DNA of 48,364 bases from contig JAJFKX010000062.1 in NCBI GenBank assembly GCA_021772985.1, positions 1 through 48,364 of the forward strand. Direction: 5' to 3'. Every line of letters starts with the position of its first letter. The stretch's first letter is position 1. A program made the translations under genes and the position numbers. This document shows positions 1 through 7,447 of this stretch, in pieces. A model generated the notes under the pieces. The model did not search any database, had not been told where the DNA came from, and was given only the letters and a program-made list of their open reading frames with translations. Origin of the DNA: Gammaproteobacteria bacterium. GTDB taxonomy: Bacteria > Pseudomonadota > Gammaproteobacteria > Xanthomonadales > Wenzhouxiangellaceae.

Positions 1-310
1 ATCGTTGTTCCAGAGTCAGTTGTCGGTACGTTATAGTCATAACACTTGAATCCGTCGTGTGAGAGCTTCCGATTCTACCGGCACTGGCTCTGTTTGATTA
101 ACTTTCAAGTGTTGCGGTTATTCTGGGAATTCACCCACCCAATACGTAATGTCACAAACCAACGAATCCCATGATGGTTGGCTGTTCAATCAGTAGATGG
201 CTTCCGGCATCCTAAATGCGTGAATAAGTAGGGTTGAGCTTCAAATTGCTGAATTTCACACATGCCAAACCTCGGTAGTGCTGATTAAAGCGATCTAGAA
301 GTGGATATGT
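1..310. other. Unassigned stretch left of the transposase remnant
   Basis: No start-to-stop reading frame that I recognise lies here. One forward frame (about 64-170) stays open and is rich in aromatic residues, but it resembles no family I can name. The stretch lies where the left flank of a transposase element would be expected, by analogy with the intact copy at 3766-5058. It could therefore be degraded mobile-element flank. Confidence 0.4.
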
Positions 311-509
311 CTAATTGAGTTGAGGGAACAACCGATTGGCTGCACTAATACCTTTCAGACACTTCCTTCCGTATTGAATAGTTGCCTTATGAATCGATCT
401 GGCCTTACCAATCACATGGCAAAAACGCTGTTGCTTGTTATTGGGATAGATACTTGAGTAACTCAGCAGGCTCAATACCCAGTCTTTGCAGTATCGGAGG
501 TATGTGATC
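311..509 (-). pseudogene. C-terminal remnant of a Y1 (RAYT-like) transposase, frameshifted
   Basis: Reading leftwards, one frame gives IPPILQRLGIEPAELLKYLS, matching LPPIIQRLEIDPVHLLRYLD of the intact transposase at 3953-4957. A second frame then continues with a tail ending KGISAANRLF, matching KGVSAANRLF at the C-terminus of that protein. The switch of frame lies around 435-455, so at least one frameshift has occurred. Everything upstream of the equivalent of about residue 250 is missing. The truncation point lies a few bases from the motif AGACACCCATAACTTCCC (523-540), after which Rhs-coding sequence begins. This is a dead, 5'-deleted second copy of the same element family and cannot encode an active HUH enzyme. 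Confidence 0.75.
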
Positions 510-522
510 AGGAGGTAGGACC

Positions 523-540
523 AGACACCCATAACTTCCC
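523..540 (+). repeat. AGACACCC junction motif, copy 1
   Basis: The sequence AGACACCCATAACTTCCC separates the transposase remnant on the left from Rhs-coding sequence on the right. It differs at one position from the 18-mer at 3216-3233. A TAA inside it (532-534) closes the Rhs frame upstream. Its core is shared with the inverted ends of the intact transposase segment at 3766 and 5058. Confidence 0.7.
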
Positions 541-558
541 TTTGACGATCTTGGCCGG

Positions 559-2643
559 GTGGTAACCACCACCACCGATATTGATGGTGAAATATTTACC
601 CAACAGCACCGTTATGATTTACACAGCCGGTCACTGTACGAATACGATGCCAGTGGACGGGGTGTGGGTTATGGTTACAACGCTGATGGTTATCATGTCA
701 CCATCACTGATCTGGGGAGTTTGCGTACCTATCAGACTATTGAGGCACTGAGCCCATGGGGCACGATTGCACAAGCCCGGCATGGCAGCGATCAAATCAC
801 CACCAGCACCTTTGACGACTTAAGCCGAGTGACCTCCATACAGACCAGTCTGGTTAATGGCAGCAATGTGGTTCAGGATTTGCACTACAGCTATGACACG
901 CTGGGTAATTTAATGTCGCGGCAGGACCTACTGCTGGCTGATCCACCATTTTCTACGCCGTTTACAGAGACTTTCAGTTACGACGGTCTGAACCGGCTGA
1001 CTGATGTGCAACTGACGATTGGCAGTGCAACGGCCGTTGATACCCTGGACATCGATTACGACCTGGCCGGCCGGATTACCGGCAAGCAGGGCAAGACCTA
1101 CAGCTACGATGAACCATTAGTGGTTCACGGCATGACCAGTATTACCGGTGGCTATGTAGCCAGTTATGACGCCAATGGTAATCAATCCCTCAGCGGGGAT
1201 CGCACCATTACCTACACGGTGTTTGATAAACCCGATCATATTGAAAATGCACAATCGGTGGTCGAGTTCGCTTATGATGCCAATCAAAAACGCTTCCGTC
1301 GGTTAGATCAGTTACCCAGTGGCCAAACATTGACCGAAACGCTGTATGTGGGAAATGTGGAGATCATTACCGAAAACCCCGATAGCGCTACGCCTGTGAC
1401 TAGCTATAAGCGCTATATCGGTGATACGGTTATCGTCACCGAAGGCGATACCAGTCACCGGGTCGAGTATACCCATAAAGATCATCTGGGCAGTTTAAAT
1501 GCAGTAACCAATGACAACGGCAATCTCATCACCCAGTTGAGCTTTAGCGCCTTTGGGCAAAGACGAAATCACCTGGACTGGCAGACGCCCATCAACAGCA
1601 ACCCGGCTGAACAGACCACCACCAGGGGTTATACCGGCCATGAGCATGTTGATAGCCTGAATTTAATCCACTTGAACGCCCGCACCTATGACGCCGCTGT
1701 GGGGCAGATGATGCAGGCCGACAGCATCATTCCGGATATTGATGACAGCCAAAGTCTGAACCGGTTTGCCTATGTGCTTAACAACCCGCTGAGCTATATT
1801 GACCCTACCGGGAATTCTGTTGGTCTGCCGCGAGGGTCGATCAGAAGGTTTATTAACTTTGTTATTGGCAACAGTATTGATGAGCGTACCGGAGATATTG
1901 CCAGCGCCGCTACTGCTGGCGTACAAGCCGGCAGTGTGGTCAATAATGCTGGCATGGCCGATTTTAGCCAGGTCGAAGGGCGTGACTTTATCGGTGAGTT
2001 TGCCGGTAGTGCAGCAGAGTTCTTTACTAATGCGCAATTTGCCTTGCAGGATACCGGTGATATTGTCAGGCAAGTCACGGGTAGTGAGACGCTGGGTGCG
2101 CCAGTGACAGTTGGTGCTGCTATAGTGGGTGATGTGCTGTTTGGTACAGCAGCCTTCATTGCCGAAGGAATAGCTGAAGACAGCACGGTGGTGATGGCGA
2201 TGGGCGTATTTGCTGTAACGCCACTTGGCAAAGGTGTTAAGAAGGCCAGTGATGCGATTGATGCTGCGCAGAAGCAGGCTGTTAGGCAGGCGGATTCGGT
2301 GAGTAGGGTTGGTGATGATGTTGCTGCAAGTAGTGGAGCAAACAATATTGTTACTGCGAGAAAGCTTGCCAATGATTTAAGGTTACAGTCTGCAAGGTCG
2401 CCTTTTAACGCTGATGGTGCTTTGACTGACAAAGCAATTAGAGAGGCTGATGAAATTATATCAGCATCAAGGATTGGTGACCCAAATATCCCTTCTGGAT
2501 TTGCTAAGTTCTCTACCCAAACATTTCAGAGTCCATCTGGAGATTTTCAGGTTAGATTCTTAAAGAATGAGGAAACGGGTGAAGTGTTGTTCGATAATGC
2601 GAATTTCAAAGTAATATTCAATGCAACTTCAGGACAAAAATGA
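559..2643 (+). CDS. Rhs/YD-repeat polymorphic toxin, 5'-truncated, with a variable C-terminal tip
   Basis: The protein is the C-terminal part of an Rhs toxin. Tandem YD repeats (YDASGRG, YDTLGNL, YDGLNRL) occupy roughly residues 1-280. The Rhs-associated core follows, with the hallmark ARTYDAAVGQMMQAD and a closing YIDPTGNS near residue 413. Residues about 420-600 are a glycine/alanine-rich pre-toxin linker with hydrophobic stretches. Residues about 600-694 form a compact AT-richer tip containing FQSPSGDFQVRF. I do not know the activity of the tip; it resembles in style the terminal modules of other polymorphic toxins. Complete Rhs proteins are much longer, and the frame opens only at 535, just after the junction motif. 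The GTG at 559 is simply the first possible start, so the signal, delivery and N-terminal repeat regions are absent. The next gene overlaps by ATGA and is the likely immunity gene. Expression and delivery of this truncated form are doubtful; it may act as a cassette reservoir. Confidence 0.8.
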   Translation: MVTTTTDIDGEIFTQQHRYDLHSRSLYEYDASGRGVGYGYNADGYHVTITDLGSLRTYQTIEALSPWGTIAQARHGSDQITTSTFDDLSRVTSIQTSLVNGSNVVQDLHYSYDTLGNLMSRQDLLLADPPFSTPFTETFSYDGLNRLTDVQLTIGSATAVDTLDIDYDLAGRITGKQGKTYSYDEPLVVHGMTSITGGYVASYDANGNQSLSGDRTITYTVFDKPDHIENAQSVVEFAYDANQKRFRRLDQLPSGQTLTETLYVGNVEIITENPDSATPVTSYKRYIGDTVIVTEGDTSHRVEYTHKDHLGSLNAVTNDNGNLITQLSFSAFGQRRNHLDWQTPINSNPAEQTTTRGYTGHEHVDSLNLIHLNARTYDAAVGQMMQADSIIPDIDDSQSLNRFAYVLNNPLSYIDPTGNSVGLPRGSIRRFINFVIGNSIDERTGDIASAATAGVQAGSVVNNAGMADFSQVEGRDFIGEFAGSAAEFFTNAQFALQDTGDIVRQVTGSETLGAPVTVGAAIVGDVLFGTAAFIAEGIAEDSTVVMAMGVFAVTPLGKGVKKASDAIDAAQKQAVRQADSVSRVGDDVAASSGANNIVTARKLANDLRLQSARSPFNADGALTDKAIREADEIISASRIGDPNIPSGFAKFSTQTFQSPSGDFQVRFLKNEETGEVLFDNANFKVIFNATSGQK

Positions 2644-3020
2644 TTGTTAGATGCCTAAGAATTTTAGACCCTACTACGCGTAAAGAACGAAAAAGTAGCC
2701 AATCATTGACTGTTGGTAAGAGATATATTGTCTTGTCTATTCATATAGAAGTTAATGGTAATATCAAATTCCAGGTATTGCGCGATGATGGTTATACGCC
2801 TACATTTCATGCTGCCGAACAGTTTGACATTATGAGCTCAAAAATTCCTGATAACTGGCATGTGGATTTTCTCCCTGGCAGTTATTTTTCTCTATGCCCA
2901 AAAGCATGGGCAAGAGTGGGTTTTTGGGATGACTATTTTGACGGTGACCCAGAAGCAGAAGCGATTTTTGATAGAGAAAAAGAGGCTATATTTTCTGGTG
3001 AATCAGGAGCTGATAAGTGA
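2640..3020 (+). CDS. Candidate immunity protein for the Rhs C-terminal toxin
   Basis: This is a 126-residue soluble protein with no signal peptide or membrane segment. It is mixed alpha/beta in character, acidic at the C-terminus, and rich in aromatic residues (NWHVDF, RVGFWDDYFDGDPEA). Its ATG overlaps the TGA of the Rhs toxin (ATGA), the arrangement expected of a toxin-immunity pair translated together. The base composition is AT-rich like the toxin tip and unlike the Rhs core, as if both were acquired as one unit. I do not recognise a named immunity family. The assignment rests on position, size and coupling, not on a motif. Confidence 0.6.
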   Translation: MIVRCLRILDPTTRKERKSSQSLTVGKRYIVLSIHIEVNGNIKFQVLRDDGYTPTFHAAEQFDIMSSKIPDNWHVDFLPGSYFSLCPKAWARVGFWDDYFDGDPEAEAIFDREKEAIFSGESGADK

Positions 3021-3107
3021 TTTTGATGTTTCGCTTCATGCTGTTGTGTTCTGTAAGAGCGAAATAAGTACCTATCCGGTGAGGTAAAAGGATCATGTGG
3101 CTTTATC

Positions 3108-3200
3108 AGCTCCACCACCAATCAACGCACTGAAGATATTACTGGCGCAGCTTCTGCTGGGGTACAAGCAGGCATCATGATTAATGATGCTGGTGCAGGA
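3108..3200 (+). pseudogene. Relic of a second Rhs pre-toxin region
   Basis: A forward frame reads TNQRTEDITGAASAGVQAG followed by IMINDAG. This aligns with SIDERTGDIASAATAGVQAG and SVVNNAG in the pre-toxin linker of the Rhs gene at 559-2643. It has no start codon, starts abruptly after the immunity gene and ends at the junction motif at 3216. It is best read as the orphaned piece of another Rhs C-terminal module. Confidence 0.65.
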
Positions 3201-3215
3201 TCACACTGCAGGATC

Positions 3216-3233
3216 AGACACCCACAACTTCCC
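3216..3233 (+). repeat. AGACACCC junction motif, copy 2
   Basis: The sequence AGACACCCACAACTTCCC is nearly identical (17/18) to copy 1. It is followed immediately by an in-frame TGA (3234-3236) and then by Rhs repeat sequence. To its left is the orphan pre-toxin relic. As in copy 1, Rhs-coding DNA resumes directly to its right. Confidence 0.7.
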
Positions 3234-3236
3234 TGA

Positions 3237-3767
3237 CAACACCCCAGCAAGGGTGGGGTATGGGATTATCAGGTCAATGCACTGGGTGAGCAGAGCTGTA
3301 GCATAGACCCCAAAGATCAGGCCACCAAACTGAGCTACGATGCCTTCGGACGGGTGACTTTCCGGCATTTTTATACTCAAGCGATTGCCAGCAGTTGTTC
3401 GGGCAATTTGGCCGGTATGCACGAATGGGCTTATGACAACAGCTCAGGGCTGGGTTCATCTGGCCAGTTGAGCCAAAACGTCAGTACCGGGCAGATGATC
3501 GATTACATATTTGACGATCTTGGCCGGGTGGTAACCACCACCACCGATATTGATGGTGAAATATTTACCGAACAGCACCGTTATGATTTATATAGCCGGT
3601 CACTGTACGAATACGATGCCAGTGGCCGGGGTGTCAGCTATGGTTATAACAGCCAGGGTTATGTGACCACCACTACTGATTTGGGTACGCTGCGCACCTA
3701 TCAAACCACTGAACAACTCAATCCCTGGGGCAGTATTGCGCAATCGGTTTATCAGCAAAGGACATAG
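3237..3767 (+). pseudogene. Internal fragment of an Rhs repeat protein
   Basis: The frame reads VWDYQVNALGEQSCSIDPKD, then YDAFGRV, YIFDDLGRV and YEYDASGRG, which are typical YD repeats. It stops in TAG at 3765-3767, inside the start of the next junction motif. The first ATG-free part shows that it is cut at the left as well. From 3519 the DNA duplicates 541 onward of the first Rhs gene: the first 60 bp are identical and about the next 70 bp nearly so, after which they diverge. It has no core or toxin tip. It is a non-functional piece of the upstream portion that the first Rhs gene lacks, and could donate sequence by recombination. Confidence 0.75.
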
Positions 3768-5058
3768 ACACCCATTACTTTCTTCCAGGAATATGATATG
3801 CACATTGCCTGCGCATCGTATTCAACACTATGCATATATGTGTGAACTGTTATTTTTTGTGCGTTTATTTGGATTAGAACGGTGAATTTGCCAATTTCAG
3901 GCATAGGTGATTCTCACCAGATGGTGATATAGCTGACTTCCAGCAGCTTTGTTTAAGTGGGGCTTGGGAAAAGCCTGTTCGCAGCTGAAACTCCCTTCAA
4001 GAATGCTTTACCTAGTTTTAGAGCAGCCGCCTGAATTGCTCTTCGACTACCAATTGCATGCACAAAGCCTTTCTCTTTACGGTCCAGATAGCGTAATAAA
4101 TGAACAGGATCAATTTCCAGCCTTTGTATTATCGGTGGTAGATCTTCCTGGATGTTACCTTTTTTATCAGGATGTATGGCACGGCCACTCCAATCAACCA
4201 ATGTAAGGTAATCTGTAAGTGCATAAGGCAACCCTTGATCATCAAATCGCTTACCGCTGAAACCTAATAACCTGGGAATTTCTTTACCCAGTGCTGCCAG
4301 CGGCGATTCTGCAGCTTGTTTTATCCTTTGCTGAATAGATGTGAAATTTGATGTTTCCGGGGTTGCTGCAATCTCAGCACGTATTGGATTTAAATCGACA
4401 TAAGCCATGCAGCTAATCAAAGCCTTTTCATCCAATAATGCTTGAGACTTAAAGCGTCCTTCCCAAAATCGACCTGTACAGTTATCTTCAGCATTAGCCA
4501 TCCTGGCAATGGGTTCATTTAGACAGCGCATAAACCAGGACAGATCAGCAAGTCTTGAGCGGTATTTAGTAGCTAAATGATTTACAGCAGCCAATTCAGC
4601 TGAAGTCATGGACTCGTTAGCCAGATATCGTTGCACAAGCAGGTGGCCTGAGAATAATTGACACCAACGGTTTAAAACTTCATCCATTGACCAGGATTGA
4701 GCTGTTGAGGTGTTGACTTTCAAAACCAAATGGTAGTGATTGTTCATTACTGCATAGGCACACACATCCAAAGCAAATACTCTCGATAATTTGGCTAATA
4801 GTTCTACAATCCAATCACGCCGGTGCTCAAATGAACGCCCGGTGAGTTCATCCATCCCGCAAAGAAAAGCCCGCCGTACACAGCGCCCGATGCAGTGGTA
4901 ATAAGGAGTTGCATCCAATGCAACCAAAGCAGAGCGTGGTGTTGGCATACTCAGCAAATTCCTAACAACGGAACCATAGCTTATTTAATTATCAGTTCTT
5001 GAACTATAGGACTGCTCGGAAAATCTTGTAGGAATATCACTACGAGTAATGGGTGTCT
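3766..5058. mobile_element. Y1-transposase segment bounded by a 14-bp inverted repeat
   Basis: The left end reads AGACACCCATTACT (3766-3779). The right end (5045-5058) is its exact reverse complement. The only gene inside is the leftward Y1 transposase, with about 187 bp of non-coding DNA on its 3' side and about 87 bp on its 5' side. The left end interrupts Rhs sequence. RAYT-type genes are normally flanked by inverted REP sequences rather than by classical IS ends, so this may be a RAYT with its own flanking repeats rather than an autonomous IS. The boundaries are inferred from the repeat only, and no target duplication is evident. Confidence 0.55.
3953..4957 (-). CDS. Y1/HUH transposase, RAYT-like (REP-associated tyrosine transposase family)
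   Basis: This 334-residue protein is a single-strand DNA endonuclease of the IS200-related Y1 family. The N-terminus has the family signature YHCIGRCVRRAFLCG. It is followed by NNHYHLVLKV, whose HYH is the metal-binding HUH pair. The conserved segment FWEGRFKSQALL then precedes MAYVDLNPIRA. A C-terminal extension of about 130 residues ends in a basic KGVSAANRLF tail. Length and motif order fit the longer RAYT-like group rather than the short TnpA of IS200. RAYTs are known to bind and cleave REP sequences. It appears intact and is the parent form of the remnant at 311-509. No tnpB-like gene accompanies it. Confidence 0.85.
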   Translation of the reverse strand: MLSMPTPRSALVALDATPYYHCIGRCVRRAFLCGMDELTGRSFEHRRDWIVELLAKLSRVFALDVCAYAVMNNHYHLVLKVNTSTAQSWSMDEVLNRWCQLFSGHLLVQRYLANESMTSAELAAVNHLATKYRSRLADLSWFMRCLNEPIARMANAEDNCTGRFWEGRFKSQALLDEKALISCMAYVDLNPIRAEIAATPETSNFTSIQQRIKQAAESPLAALGKEIPRLLGFSGKRFDDQGLPYALTDYLTLVDWSGRAIHPDKKGNIQEDLPPIIQRLEIDPVHLLRYLDRKEKGFVHAIGSRRAIQAAALKLGKAFLKGVSAANRLFPSPT

Positions 5059-5078
5059 CAACTTTAGGAGTTGTTAAG

Positions 5079-5107
5079 AAAAGGCGGCGCTAATAGCGCC
5101 GCCTTTT
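5079..5107. terminator. Bidirectional rho-independent terminator
   Basis: GGCGGCGC and GCGCCGCC form a strong GC-only stem with a short TAATA-type loop. It is flanked by AAAA on the left and TTTTT on the right, so it can terminate in both directions. It lies just downstream of the leftward protease gene ending at 5144 and next to the end of the transposase segment. Confidence 0.85.
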
Positions 5108-5143
5108 TCGATAGGATAATTATCCTAACTGGTGTTGCTTTGG

Positions 5144-6175
5144 TTAAGGAGCAGGATTCTCAAATCCATCCTGGAAGAATTCTTCTTCAAGTACAACCAA
5201 TAAATCATCATTGAAGAACCAATTGAAATTATTACCTGAGCCTAACTGGATATTGGCATTAACAACTCTTGTATGGTTAGGTGCCTGAACAGTTGCTGTG
5301 CCGAAGGAGCAAAAGGCAAAGCTAGCGCCGGTGACGGTCAATTGCACATCACAGCTTGCTGCAACACCGATAAATTCGATATTAATTGTATAGTCATCTC
5401 CAGTGGCCTGGGTTTCATCAACACCGGACATGCCTAATCTGATAGTGGCTACATCATCTGCAGCCAGCCGGCGCTGGTCTTCATCGGTAAACGCACCTTG
5501 CTGCATCACTGCTTCAGTGGTGGGCAAGGCAAACAAGCCGCTGACATTGCGGTCGGCGTTGGTGGCAAACAGATCCCCGATGGGTAAATCGCCCAGGTCA
5601 ACAGAATAAGCGGTGGTATCAAAAACGGTGCCGACGGTGAAAGGGTTGTTATCAACTATCCGGAACCAGTGACGGTTAACATCATCGCCCCGAACATCAT
5701 CGTTGGAGCCGCGGATGCCATCAGCGCCAAAATTCAAATCGAATATATTGTTGGCCCCGTTACCCGATTGGGTGTAATCACGGTCGGCCGCGGGCACGCC
5801 GGATTCGGTTGCCAGGTTGGGATGTGCCAAGCCGATGCAGTGGCCTAATTCATGTAACAGAGTTGATTCAAAATCCACTTGACCAGCTGGGATGTCATTG
5901 TCTCCTCCGAGCAAAACATTGCCTGTTGTGGGTGTCAGAGTATTCCAGACTGTGGTGACATTTTGTGCAGATATATCCAGGTCCGCGATACTTTCACTGG
6001 CGGGATTAACACAGAAAGTGACAGTGATTTCACCTCCGCTACCAGTGTAAGTGGTTGGATGTGTAATGCTGAGTGGATTGGCATCACTGGAAGATACATA
6101 AGCACCTGCACTGACTGCCTGACTAAACAAAACAAAAATGCTGCAGGTGATTAATCGAATCGAGAGTTTATTCAT
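5144..6175 (-). CDS. Secreted metzincin-like zinc metalloprotease with a DGFE tail
   Basis: This is a 343-residue exported protein. An N-terminal signal peptide (about 1-23, ending AVSAG) precedes a catalytic domain. The zinc site HELGHCIGLAH (about residues 109-119) is the full HExxHxxGxxH metzincin signature with the catalytic Glu. A Met-turn candidate, EAVMQQG, lies near residue 222. The C-terminal 80 residues form a beta-rich domain with two cysteines, ending in FFQDGFENPAP. A terminal DGFE segment recurs in secreted proteins of some gammaproteobacteria and may be a sorting or processing tag (inference). The ATG overlaps the TGA of the upstream gene (ATGA), so the pair is co-translated, and a terminator lies just downstream. 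The substrate is unknown. Confidence 0.8.
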   Translation of the reverse strand: MNKLSIRLITCSIFVLFSQAVSAGAYVSSSDANPLSITHPTTYTGSGGEITVTFCVNPASESIADLDISAQNVTTVWNTLTPTTGNVLLGGDNDIPAGQVDFESTLLHELGHCIGLAHPNLATESGVPAADRDYTQSGNGANNIFDLNFGADGIRGSNDDVRGDDVNRHWFRIVDNNPFTVGTVFDTTAYSVDLGDLPIGDLFATNADRNVSGLFALPTTEAVMQQGAFTDEDQRRLAADDVATIRLGMSGVDETQATGDDYTINIEFIGVAASCDVQLTVTGASFAFCSFGTATVQAPNHTRVVNANIQLGSGNNFNWFFNDDLLVVLEEEFFQDGFENPAP

Positions 6176-6768
6176 TGGGCCACCTCAATGCGTTGCATGC
6201 GGACATCAGAAGTTAAGGCATCCAGGATGTCTAACGCTGCGGTCAGATCAACCAATGCAGTGACTTGCGGGTACAGTTCAGCGTTATTGCGCACCCCGGT
6301 GATACTGAATCTGTTTATATTGTTGGTTAATGCGGCAGCGGAAGATGTTGCGATGCTCAGATGGGTAATGTCCGGATCGGTAATTATCCGTACCGACTGC
6401 CCCGGTAAATTTATTGCCTGAAATGCAGCATCCTGTTCCAGAGCTACAGCCTGCTTGATTGCAGGGGCATCAAACCGGTCAACACCAAGTTGTTGCAAAG
6501 ATTGCATAATGTGATCAGTTTCGTCTGCAGTCAGTTGAAAACGGTAATCGCCGGCCAGTCGCATAAAAAACGGATAGTGAATCTTGACGGCTCCGTCAGC
6601 AAATATTTGTATATCGATCGAGTTGTCGGCTTCCTCCAGCATGCTGAATTCCCGCTGGTAATCAAGCAGCACTGGTGCATTGCTGGCTGCCGAAATCAAT
6701 AAGGGAAAGCTGAAAAGTATCAAACTGAGAAGATGAGTACACGTTTTCTTTAGCATGTTCATTTCCAT
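6172..6768 (-). CDS. Exported protein of unknown function coupled to the metalloprotease
   Basis: This 198-residue protein begins with a signal peptide (hydrophobic stretch LLSLILFSFPLLISA) and continues as a soluble domain of mixed alpha/beta type without cysteines. The start at 6768 is supported by GAGGTAGG about six bases upstream; ATGs at codons 3 and 5 are less well placed. I do not recognise a family. The stop overlaps the protease start by four bases, so a partner role such as inhibitor, chaperone or regulator of the protease is plausible. That rests on gene order only. Confidence 0.6.
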   Translation of the reverse strand: MEMNMLKKTCTHLLSLILFSFPLLISAASNAPVLLDYQREFSMLEEADNSIDIQIFADGAVKIHYPFFMRLAGDYRFQLTADETDHIMQSLQQLGVDRFDAPAIKQAVALEQDAAFQAINLPGQSVRIITDPDITHLSIATSSAAALTNNINRFSITGVRNNAELYPQVTALVDLTAALDILDALTSDVRMQRIEVAQ

Positions 6769-6842
6769 TTAAAACCTACCTCTAGTGTAAACGTTGTTAA
6801 TCCGTTAATTGTTAAAAGTACGACCACATATCGTAGTTGCTG

Positions 6843-7292
6843 TTAGTTCCAGCGCGCTAATGCAACCAACGCCATTAAATGTGCAGTGATTACCAGGATG
6901 GTTAAGCGCAAACGCAAACTGATCATCCAGTCAGGCATGCCGACTGGCGGGCTCAATCTGTCCAGAATTCCCTGTGCAGCAAAGAAACTCGCCAAGGCAG
7001 CCAGCTGCATCATCGGAGTGGCCAGCAACAGTGATCCCAATGCAGCTAAACTGGGTAATACAGCCAATATTAATGGCCATCCTGTTGGTGATGTTTGAAC
7101 CATCGCCAGTCCCCAGCGAATACCACCAAGGTAAGACAGAATCACGGCGCTGTAGATAACAAACACCTGCAGAGCAAAACCGTCAAACAATGGTCCACCG
7201 GTCAGTAAATTAATGGCGCAAAATAAAAACGGGATTACCCCAAGATAACCCAGCCATTGGGCGATGGTTTGCTGTTTTTTTGTGTGTTGCAT
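6843..7292 (-). CDS. DUF3429 inner-membrane protein
   Basis: This 149-residue hydrophobic protein has about five membrane helices (around residues 12-30, 40-58, 72-90, 95-110 and 127-145). The loop YLGGIRWGLAM between helices two and three is characteristic of the DUF3429 family. The function of the family is not known. It is divergent from oppB across a 155-bp gap that must hold both promoters. It is separated by about 75 bp from the protease pair, which runs in the same direction, so read-through is possible. Confidence 0.75.
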   Translation of the reverse strand: MQHTKKQQTIAQWLGYLGVIPFLFCAINLLTGGPLFDGFALQVFVIYSAVILSYLGGIRWGLAMVQTSPTGWPLILAVLPSLAALGSLLLATPMMQLAALASFFAAQGILDRLSPPVGMPDWMISLRLRLTILVITAHLMALVALARWN

Positions 7293-7447
7293 CGTATCAG
7301 TTCAATCCTGGCCTAAGATGATTATGCCTATATCATTAACACCAGCCCAGTGTATTTGTCGGGTAACTCGGCCAATATCCGGCTCAGTGCTTGCAATTTC
7401 CGTCCAGCGTACTAGGCTTGCTGCATGTCATGTGAAGATCAAGCATA

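Noticed and set aside
1663-2432. Long leftward frames opposite the Rhs gene (136 and 212 codons)
   Set aside because: They mirror the GC-biased codon pattern of the Rhs gene on the other strand, show no family resemblance and have no ribosome-binding site.
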